In this document: positions 22,429-33,900 of the stretch, one piece after another
Numbering within the stretch: the first letter of the stretch is position 1
Layout of the letters: every line of letters begins with the position of its first letter
Source: Rhea pennata
Lineage: Eukaryota > Chordata > Aves > Rheiformes > Rheidae
Assembly (NCBI RefSeq): GCF_028389875.1
Contig: NC_084665.1
Location: 102,157,435-102,221,434, forward strand
Direction: 5' to 3'
Length of the DNA stretch: 64,000 nt
The notes under the pieces: generated by a model
What the model was told of the DNA's origin: nothing
Seen by the model: only the letters and a program-made list of their open reading frames with translations
Database searches by the model: none
Program-made: the position numbers and the translations under genes

Positions 22429-25400
22429 CTACTGGTCTTAGCTTCTGAGCAGTGGAGTTTATTAAGCTATTTAACTATTATTAACCTATTTCCTTCATTG
22501 ACATGTTCTCTTTTTCCTTATCTCACCTCAATCTGATGGTTCAGAGATGATGATTTGTCTGTCTCATTGGATTTGACTCCAAATTTTGTCTTTTGAAGTG
22601 TAATAGTTTTTTGGGAGAGGATTTGGGCAAGGAAGGAGGAACAGCAAGGAAAGAGTTTGTAACTGTGGTATCATCAGTTTGAATTTGTTAGTAACTTGTG
22701 TGTAAGTTAGTACTAAGATACTGCATAATATAATTTTCTCTTGACTTCTCTATACTTCACCTTTGGGAGATGAACTGAAGGAATTCTGATATTGTTAGCA
22801 CTTTTAAATTTTCCTGATTTTCTTGCAAAGAAAATGTGTGTCATCTGAATTAAGGGAAACAGCAAAATTATCTTTAGGATGATTACTTATAAGATATTTA
22901 AATGCTTTTATCTTGAGGAAATTCTGAACAAGTGTAAAATGAATCAATTTATTAATATATTCTAATAAACATCCATTCAAGAGAGTCAATTTAGGCAATA
23001 TTTGCACTGGTTTCCATGGGTATCAAACTGGGTTTTACATAAGGACATATCAATAACAGACATAAAGATACTTTTATTTTAAGATATCAATTTTAAATTG
23101 AAAGGTCTTCAGGCACTATTAAAAAGCAACTCAGAATTGTATTTGTTGTGTATATGTGTATTTGAACTGCTGAGCTAGTGCCTAAAACCCCCCCCTGCCA
23201 AGACTTCAGGAAGTTTTTCTCTACAGAGGTTTTTTTTTAAGACTTGCACTGTCATATTTTATGAGTAAGTTTTAAAGTATATAAATATATGTGTTTGGTA
23301 TATATGGAAACAGTATTATGCAAGTAGGTGACTTCACTGACAGTAGGGATAAGTTCAGCAATTTTAGGCTAGTCTTGTTCACAAGGTAAGCAGGCTTATA
23401 ATAGGGAAGATGTTATTTATAATTCCTCTACCACAATAAGTTAGACTCTTCTATTGGTAGAAGAATGCTGATTTAGCTCTACTACAGTACTTTTATCAGT
23501 AGATACAGAAGAGGTACGATTTTCCCCTATTTTTACGTGAGGGGTTATTTGAGGCACAACAGGTGACATGCCCATGGAATGAAATGCTGGTTTATGGAGA
23601 TTCTACAGACGATAATAAAAGAAGTAAATAATATCAAAACTAAGATATACTCATGAAAGTAACTTGATGTATTTACTTCTGTCTTCTCTTTCTGTACTTT
23701 ACTTACCCTGTGCTGCTTGGTCTAGAATGAACAATGTTTTTGTGCTGTAATGTTAAGCCGGGATACTTTTGTATAATGTAATCTTTGTACAAGGACATGA
23801 AAATATTTACCTATTGGGCAATGCAAATCTGAACATACATCTTAAAGATAACTTTGTTTTTAGGTTTTGTTACCACAGGGTAACATATGGCATGACACAC
23901 TGTAGACTACAGTTTTTTTTTAAGACTTACCAAAAGCCATGCTTCTGAAAAGCACCTGAGTTAAGATCTTTGCTTAAAATTGGCTTCTTGGTGCAGTTGT
24001 TTAGTTTTTGTCCCATCATTCTCCTAATTAAAGCATCATCTGTGTTTGGAAACAACTGCTTTGTGATTCCTACAAAATAAAAAGATGACATGTATGAGGC
24101 CTCCAAATCACGGAAACCACAGATGCATGACCTAAAACGCATTTATTGCATCTTTGACATTTCCAACTACCTCAGTTTCAGCTCTAGTTACTTTTCTGCC
24201 TTCACTCACTGCTGCACTGATCTTGCACACTCCAGCTCTGTTTTTCTCTGTGCCTCTCCTATTGCTGTGCCTGCTCTTCGCATACTTAAAGGGAATTCTA
24301 AGGCCACAGGAGCTTCCTGCAGTAAGTGATCTTCCTCCCTTACTATTTCTGTTCTTCATCAGACATTTCTATTTCTGTCCTCCATAGTTTTCATACCTCT
24401 GAATCTTGCAGTTTTTGTTCATTACTCTTCATTTGCAATCCCTATCTCATTCTCCAAAAATTTCCCTTCTGTCTTTCCACTAAATGCCCAACTTTTTTGA
24501 AGGCAATATTACAGAACTGAGCATCAGGAATGCAATTCCTGCTCCCCTCTTCTCCATTATCTTCACTTCCCTTGGTCTGTTTTAATTTCATTTCATTTGA
24601 AGTCTCATAGCTTCCATCTTCTTAAAATTATCTGAACTATTTACTCATTTTCTATAGTCCTAGAATTCTCAGGCTTCCTTCTTATTTTTCTTTTTCTCTT
24701 GTATAATGTTATTTTGACATATTTCTATCTGAATTCAGGAGAGCTTTCACTTCCCTTAATAAGTTTCTTTGACTTTGCTATAGGTTTCCCTTTGTCACTG
24801 AACTCTTCTGAATCAGGACATATACTATGTTCTGATTATCTTCTCTGCTTTTCTTTTCAGTTTTGCCTAGACCCTTTCACTGAACCCACCTTAGAAAAAG
24901 TTGCTAGTAGCTTCTCAAACAAGAAATCTTTTCTTTACACTCAAGCTGTTTGGTTTCTGGTGTTTTAAATCCTTGGCTCTTTGTTTGTTACAACTTTTTT
25001 CTTGAACTTGCTGAATTTTCCTTCCCATATTCATTTCTCCTGATAGTTCACTGGTAGAGAGACTGTACTCTTCTTCTTAGCTGGCACTCAAGATGCAGGT
25101 GAAGTTACAAAAAACTTTACATCCCCATTTTATATTTTTGAATATATCCAATAGCTCTTCTCTCAGTGCACACCTCTCCCCTTAGCTTTATATTAAGTCA
25201 TTGTCAAACTGTCTTATCTTACCTTGTCTAAATATATTTTCACCATCTTGCTGTCTCTTTCTTCTTGATTTTGTCTCTTTTGCTCTTTTTCTTAAGAAAA
25301 AGGTTTATGCAACTATACCATCAATACCCTATTGATAACTCTTGAAACTGATGGCCAGCTTCAATAAAACTGGACAAGGGGGTACTGGAACTGGAGGTAA

Positions 25401-28400
25401 GTTGCAAAGGAAACTTAAGAGTACTGAGGAATACTGAGGCAATGGCAATGAGGGAGAGATTCTGGTACAGAAAATGGGGCTATTTTGCTAAAATATTAAG
25501 CTACAGGTGTGAATCCAAACAAAATCGGTGCTGACAAAAGACAATTTTCTTTAAAGCTGCTATTTGCATCTGAAATGATTTTCTCTTCCCTATGCACCAA
25601 ATGTTTTCTGCCTTAAACCTCAGAATGAAATGTTCTTTGCTTCTCTGATCTGATCACTATTTGTCTTTCATACTTTTCCTCATTTTGCCTGAGGCACTAT
25701 TTAAAATGTCAGAATTTATAATCTTCACCAACTACAGAACAGATAGACATTATTTAAAATTCGATCAAGTGTGTTCTCTCTTTGCCTCCCTTTTATCTGT
25801 TACCTTTGTTTTCCAGGTATGACTATTATAAATAATTATTTCAAAGGCTAAAAAATGACAATGTTACTATGCCTTAGCAGTCACTGTTAAACGAGAACAC
25901 AAAATTTGTACAACTGAAATACTACTATTTAGCATTTCACTAAGAGTGTTTGTGACAGATGGGTCAAAAAAATGTGAAGACAAAGAAGAAAATATGAACA
26001 GCACATAACCTGAGTTACCAGCTATAAGTTTTACTGCCCCCCCGAAAGAAAGCCCTTTGTCAATTCATTGCCATTTTGAGTAACGTTAACAAGTCATCAC
26101 CTATGATTTCCTGAACTTCATTCTGATTCATAGCTGGTTTTGCTGCTTTATCCTTTGAAGAGGAGGACTTTGCACCTGTCAGGCTGTGCGTAGCCATGTA
26201 TTCATGTGTATAAAGTGCTTGCATCAAGTCATTTATAAACTTTTGAGGTTTGCTCTTGTTACAAAGTGCAATCTGCCACTTTTCGATCTTGAACTGGAAA
26301 ACAAAATCGGTCATAGACAAAACTATTGAAACTCTCTGGAAATATTATGCAGTATTTCTCTGAAAATATGTTTAAAGTGTACTTTCTTTTTTTACCGCAA
26401 TTTCAAATGTAATCTCTGCAAACTGTGTGATGGAATTAATGCCAGCTTGCATGTCACTCAAAGTCTGGAACTGTATGTGCAGGTCAACAGTTTTTTCAGA
26501 AGCAAGCGTGAAGCAGACTAAGGATCCCTGTTCATACTAGCAAACACTTCCCCAAGCAGCCCTTCTTGCTCAGCAGTGGCAGCCGCACATACGCAGACAG
26601 CTCTAAATCCTTCTACTTGCACTCCACACAGGCTGGATGTGATCCAGGTCTGGCCTGGAATCTGTACAGCCTTGTAAGCGTGGCACTGTGCCCAAACTAA
26701 TATTCCTGCCTCTGAGCAGGCTTGCCCTAGGAACTGCGACATCTGGCCGTAGGCTTTGGGAGAGATTTCTGCACACTGCAGTTGTACAATGTATGTGAGC
26801 TCTCCAAATGTGCAATTCTGCACTACTTATATTTAGCAATAAGGTTAAGTAGCTCAGAAAATTAGGTCTTTTTTGTTCTTTGGAGATAGTCAGATCTCGT
26901 GCACTGTAATATTTAGTCAAAGAATCATACCTCGATAATTCTCAATAGATCTATTTGGTTTTGGACACCCCATGACAACACATGATTTCCACAGACTGGC
27001 ATGACTCAGTACACAAGAATGCTTATGTGAATTGTGAATGCAGAAGCTGGAATTATTCTTATTAGATTTTGATATTTTTTCTGTACAGCCTCTGTGCCTG
27101 AGGCTTCACAATTTTGTTCTGTTATTATACTGACGACTGGCCAGCGTTTGGAACAAGAGCAGAAAACACACCATTCTCCATTTTACTTATTAACAGTTTA
27201 AACAGACTCTCATATAATCTCTGAAATGCTGTCATTCCGCTTTGATATCCAAAACATTAGAGTAGAACTTATTCCTGGATCTCAGTATTTTCTTCACGCA
27301 TCCACATTCTGCTCTCAATCACACAAAGCCACTGAAATCAAAGCAAGTTCAAGGATGTTGAATGATATCTAGTGAATATCACGCTGAATGATATCTAGTG
27401 TGCCTCATGGAAAGGTTCTTCTGCACAAAAGGAGCTCATTAGTCAATTCATCAAGTGACTGAAGATAAAATGATTTTTACAGATACATTTTATATCTGTT
27501 ATACAATCACAATAAAGCATGTGTTACATCAAATGTTAATTTTTGTGCTTGAAATTGCTTCTTAACTAACCTGTTTTTCAATCTGTTGCTCCTCATCTTC
27601 CACATTCATAGTTACAGGTGAGCTGGAGTTACTATGCATACTTGCATAGGAATCTGCTAGAGAATTGTTAGACGCTTTCCAAACAGTGTGTGAACGAAGG
27701 CTAGACGCAGATGTTGTCACTCCCCCTTTGAGCAGTGCTTCAGCCATCCCTACCAGTTCCTCAAAATGAGTGACTGCCTGTGGCAACACTGAAATTAAAT
27801 GGAAAGTAATGGCTAAGAACAGTAAGTGAAGCTTCCAGACCCCAGCTATGTCAGCATGCATATTTTTGTAATTGAAGTCTTCCTGTCAAACAAGCAAAAG
27901 AGTGAAAGTAGTCAAAGATGCTTAAACAAGTTTTTTTTTTCCTACTTTCTCAAAATGTTCCTGTCATTCTGCTCTCACCAGTGAAATTCTGGCCTCTGTC
28001 CTCAGAATATGCTAGATCAGTTCTCTCAAACAAGTAAGAGCAACCATTAATTAGTTTATACCCATCACAGCACTAAGCCAGGTATTTATCTTTTCTTCTT
28101 CTTTTTTTGCTATCTCAAAATCCGAACAAGCCTTCAGAGATGCTGAATATGGGCCAAATAGTGATACATTTGATTTTTCATTTGTTTCCAAGGAGTTACA
28201 CCTTCCTATGCATACACTATATTTTTCCTTTTCTAATCTATAGAGAATGTATTTTAAATGGCCACCTCTCTGACTAACATTTAGTTTCAAAAATAAGTTT
28301 TCATCAAGTCCACTAAAAAATCAGTTCAGTGAGTTGAAAGGATGTGAGGGATAAAGAATCAGCAGGATACAAAATCGTTAACTTATTGGAAAATGCTGTA

Positions 28401-30880
28401 AAAAAATGCTGAAGATGAAAGGCGAATGTCGGACTTAAATGTGTAAGTTGTTTGACACTAACAAATCTTGTAAAAATTCTATTCGGAGAGCTGGAGAAGA
28501 ATAATTCAAACTAAGATGAATGAAATACGGAACGGATCACATGGGCAATGAAACTAAAAAGCACTTGCAAAATCTTAAGACAATAAAGAAACAACAGATG
28601 TAGCAAGCTGCCTAGGAGTGCTATGATGCAGCTGGCAATGGAAGTTAACATCTCTCTTTAAACATTTGTTCGCCAGTGTTTAGAAGTATTAGATTCAGTC
28701 TCGGCTGCCTCATAATAAGGGTCAGGAACAAGTAAGAGGGGCTTCAGAGATGGCTGCTAAGTGATTAGAGAGTCATTTATGAAAGAACAAAATGGTGTGA
28801 CTTTAGGAAAAGATTAAATCTGTTGTTCCTAGAACTAACTGAGGATTACCAATACTGAGGAATTACCAAAGAAATTAAAAATAAAAGCATTCCAGAATAA
28901 AGACAATTTTAATAAATAAAGAATAACTGCTTAATAAATAAGATTTAGTTGGACTGGTCGGTGGAGTATTCAACTTTAGCCAATGGTTATATATAACAAA
29001 CAGAAATGTTCTCTTGGGAATAACTGATGGGATTTAGACATTTTTCTATTTTTAACTCTGTGATCACGTGGTCTCCATTTAATATTTTTTTTTCTAAGCG
29101 CTGCTGGAATTAAATGTTGCTATGTAACGAGGACTTTTCTACTAACAGGAGGCCTTGATCTTGTCAGGTGCTAGAGCATCCATAATTCCCATTCAAATGG
29201 TCTTTTCTGCATCAAGCTTTTCATAACCTTCAGGCTCTCTTCTTCAGCACAGCATTTCCCCTGCCTTTACCTTGAAGCATCACCAGGGACTGCCTCAGGC
29301 GGCAGTTTTCTCTCATGGTGTCTGTCAGTTTTCTCTTGAGACATTTTATTTTGGCACACAATTCCACCTTGGACAGTTGAAATAAAGGCTCTTCATCATC
29401 GCTGCTACTTTCGCTGTACAAAAAGTTGTTTCCTGAATATGATTCTCTCTGAAAAAAAATAAAATGGTCTATCTAGAGCAACAACACAGAAAATTAAAGC
29501 ATTAAAACCAGCATTAAAATATCTGGCTAAATCAGAATATTTTCTTTGCATACACAAAACATATAAACAGACTTGGTGTACTTTATTAATAGCTGTTACA
29601 GAACATGGATGTTATTGTTCATATTTAAATTCAAAATGAAATGTCAGAATAATACTTAGCTCACAGATTTTTGTCTTTATGTTCTCTATTCACTGATTTT
29701 CTAAAGTGGTATCTTTAAGAACTACAACTTCACTAAAAAAAAAGTCTTATATCTCCCTCAAACAAATAAATCTCAGTTTCCTTTTGCTTAATAAATTAAA
29801 ATTACTCCAGATAAGATGTTTACCTGTTTGTTAATTAAAGATGTTTCAAGTTGACTCAGGATGTTGGCAGGGGTGGATGGCTGTAACGATTTCTTCCTTT
29901 TTATATGCTTCACCATTTTCCCCTGTAAGCAAGAGCATAATAGTACCTTTGCGTTCCTATGGAACCCTTCATCAGAATATCTCATGATATACTATAAACT
30001 TTTATTCACTTTGCCCTTGACACACACTGTTAGTATTTTTGAAAATTGTTTTTGCAATCTTTTGTTAATCTTGAGATCTATGTTTTATTTCCCCAAGTTC
30101 TGTCACTGCAGATTTCCAAACAATGCAAAGCTTGGAAGACCTGGTCTCTGCCCTTCTTGTGCAGGGCTCAGATATGGGAGAAGAAGCAGTGGAGCTACAG
30201 AGCACCCAAACTCGTGAATAACAATTTTTCTTTAAATAAGCAAGGAAGAAAATCTGCTGGCCTAAATGCTTACTCTGACAGGTTATTGTGCTAGGACATC
30301 ATGTGAAGTTTGCTTTTATTTCTACCTTCAGTATACATATTTTGTGTTTTATATTGCTAAGAATCAATAGGTATGGTCTACTTGACTATATTATGGGCAT
30401 AACACATAAAGACAGAAAGTCACCTGTTCCTTATCCAGATCACTGTCTTCACTTTCTGAGAATATCATTTCTATCCTCTTCCTTTTGTCTTTTCCAAGGA
30501 CTTGTATTTTTGTCATTTCATCTGCCTGCAATATCTTTTGCATCATTTCCACCAGCTCTTGAGGGTCATCTGAAGTGAAGGGAAAGAAAGGCCCAAGCAA
30601 AGAAGAAGCAGCAAAATTAAGTACTGATACCTTGTAACTAGATTAAAATCTCATATCAGCCAAAGGCTCTGCAACTGTACTCACCACTCATGTACACAAC
30701 TTTCACTAGGTGCTTTTCTGTCTGTCTTTCTCCCACAGGCCAGCTTACTAGCACATGCTCATTTGGTTTCAGGAGTCTTTCTAGTTCATTGTCATCACTG
30801 GGAAGATCCTGTATCCATGAAGTCTCTCCAATTTGCAGTGAATTATCATTTACAAAATCAAAGAGAGTGAATTTTTTCAT
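22098..30880 (-). CDS. BEND6: BEND6, BEN-domain transcriptional co-repressor (predicted full coding region)
   Basis: BEND6 binds CSL/RBPJ and represses Notch targets in neural cells, and its BEN domain recognises DNA or protein (family knowledge). Eight coding exons on the minus strand join in one frame: 30880-30685, 30569-30424, 29922-29824, 29448-29271, 27788-27571, 26293-26101, 24069-23931 and 22428-22098, totalling 1,500 nt or 499 aa. Residues 1-74 form an N-terminal module absent from the 279 aa human protein as I remember it; human Met1 equals Met75 here. Then come an acidic/basic linker, a leucine-rich coiled coil (about 160-207), a serine-rich linker, the BEN domain (about 280-385) and a Ser/Pro/Gln-rich tail. 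Reading through the last donor instead would stop after residue 390. Identity and middle exons are certain; the first, third and last coding exons are predictions. Confidence 0.93.
23931..24069 (-). CDS. BEND6: BEND6 exon: second half of BEN domain
   Basis: Acceptor ATTTTGTAG; donor CTTTTG|GTAAGT. Encodes ITKQLFPNTDDALIRRMMGQ and KLNNCTKKPILSKDLNS, matching the human C-terminus up to LNS, then GAFQKHGF. If the donor is not used, the frame reads W and stops at the TAA inside GTAAGT, giving a short isoform of about 390 aa. Confidence 0.93.
24070..26100 (-). other. BEND6 intron, pyrimidine-biased on the plus strand
   Basis: No exon recognised. 24.15-25.3 kb is strongly T/C-rich on the plus strand, producing several overlapping spurious frames on that strand. 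Confidence 0.8.
26101..26293 (-). CDS. BEND6: BEND6 exon: first half of BEN domain
   Basis: Acceptor TTTTCCAG; donor ATAG|GTGATG. Encodes FKIEKWQIALCNKSKPQKFI, NDLMQALYTHEYMATHSLTG and NQNEVQEII, nearly identical to the human BEN domain start. Without splicing the frame would stop 14 codons later. Confidence 0.96.
26380..26860 (-). other. GC-richer unidentified segment in a BEND6 intron
   Basis: Differs in base composition from the flanking intron. On the minus strand it has a 101-codon open frame (26518-26823) with unusual Cys, Gln and Ala content (for example VCVCAAATAEQEG). I recognise no family. It may be a degraded mobile element or retrocopy fragment. No flanking duplications are evident. 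Confidence 0.4.
27571..27788 (-). CDS. BEND6: BEND6 exon: linker
   Basis: Acceptor TTTAATTTCAG; donor CAG|GTTAGT. Starts VLPQAVTHFEELVGMAEALL (helical, as in human), followed by a Ser/Thr/Asn-rich linker with HSNSSSPVT and ending EDEEQQIEKQ. 73 codons counting the split Val. Confidence 0.95.
29271..29448 (-). CDS. BEND6: BEND6 exon: acidic stretch and coiled coil
   Basis: Acceptor (T)8CAG before 29448, donor CAAG|GTAAAG. Encodes RESYSGNNFLYSESSSDDEE, then LSKVELCAKIKCLKRKL and RENCRLRQSLVMLQ, which form a leucine-rich heptad helix matching the human coiled coil. Ends in phase 1. Confidence 0.95.
29824..29922 (-). CDS. BEND6: BEND6 extra exon: basic segment
   Basis: Exactly 99 nt (33 codons), phase 0 at both ends, acceptor GCTTACAG and donor CAG|GTAAAC. 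Encodes GKMVKHIKRKKSLQPSTPAN, then ILSQLETSLINKQ. The human protein goes directly from the DKGQ equivalent to RDPYSG, so this cassette is skipped or lost there. KHIKRKK is a plausible nuclear-localisation or nucleic-acid contact patch. Because the exon is symmetric, including or skipping it keeps the frame. Confidence 0.75.
30424..30569 (-). CDS. BEND6: BEND6 exon: equivalent of the mammalian N-terminus
   Basis: Acceptor CTTCACTTCAG; donor CAG|GTGACT. Encodes DDPQELVEMMQKILQADEMT, then a basic patch (KDKRKR) and the acidic run SESEDSDLDKEQ. Human BEND6 starts at the second of the two Met residues here. 146 nt, from phase 1 to phase 0. Confidence 0.93.
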
Positions 30881-30913
30881 TGTTAAATGGTTTTCTTATC
30901 ACACAGACACTAC
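30685..30913 (-). CDS. BEND6: BEND6 exon with start codon and N-terminal module
   Basis: Acceptor TTCTGCAG before 30913; donor GTGAGT from 30684. It has 33 nt of 5' UTR with an in-frame TAA 18 nt upstream of the ATG at 30880, so the frame cannot extend further. 65 codons plus one base: MKKFTLFDFVNDNSLQ..., then VLVSWPVGERQ and HLVKVVYMS. The split codon joins the next exon in frame (AGT G|AT GAC). The pattern of short beta strands with a conserved Trp-Ile resembles the N-terminal module of BEND5 (inference). Confidence 0.8.
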
Positions 30914-33900
30914 CTGCAGAATGACATAAAAAAATAGTTGTTACTGTGCCATGCCACAGGAATGCTACAAGAATACTTTAAAAAAGCCCCTAACAACTCT
31001 CTTATTCCCAGATTTTGAAAATTATCTTGTATGAAAATATTTTGGAAAGGACGTGAAAACTAGCCAATTTGCATGTTAAATCTCTTCTGAAAGATGGGAG
31101 GTGGTCTGCTCAACATGGGAAAGGCAGTTGCATCCAAAACTACAGAGAAAGCAGCTTTCACTTATAGAGTTCTTGCTTCTGTACTCCTGTTGTGTCTTAT
31201 CTATCCCCTATCCTGGATCTTTACTACCACCACATTTGCCTCAACAGATGTTTTCAGTGTGTCAGTGCACCCTCATCCTCAGAGGCTGAAAGACACAGGT
31301 ATGATAAAAACTTTCCCTACAGTGAGGGAAAGTACCAAACCTATATATCCTTATAAAAGGGATATATAACTTCCAGGACTGTATTAATCATCTTGTGGGC
31401 AGCAAGATGTACAATTGCAGCCACAAGATAACAACCCAGAACAACTGACTGGATGAAGTATGACGCATTCTGGCACTGGAAAACTTGATATATACAAGGA
31501 ATGAAAGGCTGAGGACGGGAAGAGAGCTGCGCTGCATTATGAAGAATAACAGCAACAGAACCCAGACCTATATATAGATAAATCCTTTCCTTATTATATC
31601 AAACAATATTCTGAAAGCAAAGGACCATTTTAGGACTTTTTAAAGCACGGAAGTTCTATACTGGAAAAAGGGAACAATGTCATACTTTGTATTTTGTTTT
31701 TCTAATTAAGTTGATATGTCGTACATGAAAGCATGAAATGTGAAATACGTTATTGAACACCACTGCAAGTGTTACCAGTTCATGTGCATGTTTCTATTAT
31801 ACTCTGAAAATACATTTTCTACTTTAAAATTATTAAAATAGATAAAACCTAAAATAGAATATCTATTTTTGTTAAATTTTGATCTTTCCAACAAATATAT
31901 GGTTTGGCCTGTCAGTTCATAGAGGTGAATTAATTTTACAGAGCTGCAAACTCATGAATTCCCAGATGTGACAGTGTCATTTGTGATTTACTTGGCCTCA
32001 ATCAGTCAGAAGCAAATCTAGTGCCTCATGTAGAGGCTGTCAAAAAGGTAACTCAGAGCTAGGAAAGAAGAACTACTTGGGGCTATTATGTCAAAGCAAG
32101 AAAGTCTGGCTCTAAGGAGCAATGTCAGTTCTTCTGCAGGAGCCCAGATCACCGCTATTCACCATGTCTACGCTATGCTTCAAAAGAGCTGGTTCTCCAC
32201 ACAGGGGTGAACTTGTTCATTTGCAAAAGACAGCTGTGCTCTTGTCAAAGTATTCATTATACAATGAGGTAAGCAGCATAAGAAATAACCATTAAAAAGA
32301 AGAATATTAAATAATACTTTTTGCAGAATGCATTCAATATAGCATTGCTAACTACTGGACTGAGATGCTGAAGAAATGGGATTTATTTGCAAAAATTTGC
32401 ATACTTTTCTCTAAAAAAAATGAAGAGAATTAGAATGACCTGAAAAATTCCATTCCATGTAAACTCTAGGGAGGAGGTGGCTTGAATATTTATGCTTACA
32501 CGAATCACTGGAGGCCTAATTCTGCCACCTATCCATTTGAAGTGGATACGCACACTAGAGGAAGGAATCATTCAAATGAATAAACATATAGACATAACAG
32601 AAAGCAAAGGAAGAAAAGTTTCATCACTGAGTTCAATAGGGACAGATAAGTCCCAAAATTAAATTGGATTTTTGTCCAAATCATAATACGCTAGATTTAG
32701 AAAAAAGTATGCTTGGGCCTTGTGCACCTACATCCATGAAAAGAGCTCCAGGTCATGATGGCAAGGCAAATAGCCAGTGCTGACAAATCCATTCTGCCAG
32801 TCAATGCAACAGCATTGCAATAGGTACAATTTTTACAATGGTCACTTCAGGACTCTTGAGGTCCAGCAATTTGTCTACATTATCTACAAAGTCATCTCTG
32901 ACTGTTGAGCTGTCAAGATGCTTGCTTGCCGTGGGAGGATGTGCTAGTAAACAACTAAACTGATTTCACTGAGAGTCTTAACAGCTGCCAAGTTAAAATA
33001 CAAGCTACATGGGATGCTGAAAGAAAATAGCTAGGATATCACAAGTAGTCATGGGAGGAAGGATGGAGTCTATCCATCCTTTTAGTTTCTGGAAGGAGAG
33101 AAAGAGCTTCCTGGCTGCTTTCTGAGGCCTCTGCTCAGTCCTATTGCTCATGCTGCTTTTGAAGAAGGGATGGGAGGAAATCAGCTGTGGAGAAGCAACA
33201 GAGACTGGCCAGGCCCCCTCTCCTCTGCTGTGGCTCTGCTAGGCACTAGCTCAATTTTTAACATTTATATGTAAAGTGACTGGAAATAATTGCACTGCCA
33301 AATAAAAGAAATACTGCAATAGTTAGTATTTTTCTATTATGGAGCTATGGCTTCAGCTCCCCCAACATACATTAATGAAGCTATGTCTTTTCACAGAATT
33401 TGCTGTGGCAATCCAAAGGCCCTGGGGATAATACTGAACTGTCTGCTGGCATCATCTCCAGCCAGAGATTAAAGAGATTAGAAAGGTAGAACAAAATGTC
33501 TCTAATGAAGAAAAGGAAGTCAAATACTTCACCTACTGGAAGGTAAGTCTTGCACTGTTTTCTCACACTATTCTCTCATTGGAATTAATGTAAACCTTGT
33601 CTGAGCAAAGACTGCCAAAATATAAAGTAAAATACACTGGATATATATCCAGCAGGAAAAAAAAATAATACTAAAAAGAACACATGGGGAGGGGTTAATC
33701 TCATCAAACCTCAATTATCTTAAAAGTGAGATGCTGGCTAGACATGTTTGACATGCAGAAGGAGAGGTGATTCATCTCATCCTAAGACTCATAAGTAAAA
33801 GACAGCAGATGACTTGCTGTCTGGGTGAGCATATTTTCCTTCACTGACTATACAGTGACGTGGGTAGGTATGTATGTTTATGGTACCTGCCTTGGTCCAA

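Noticed and set aside
24090-24968. Several plus-strand hydrophobic frames resembling membrane proteins
   Set aside because: Pyrimidine-rich intron sequence reads as Leu/Phe/Ser; there is no conserved pattern and they lie antisense within BEND6.
29788-29985. 65-codon minus-strand frame starting MRYSDEGF
   Set aside because: Only the middle 33 codons (29922-29824) are flanked by good splice sites; the ends are intron read-through.
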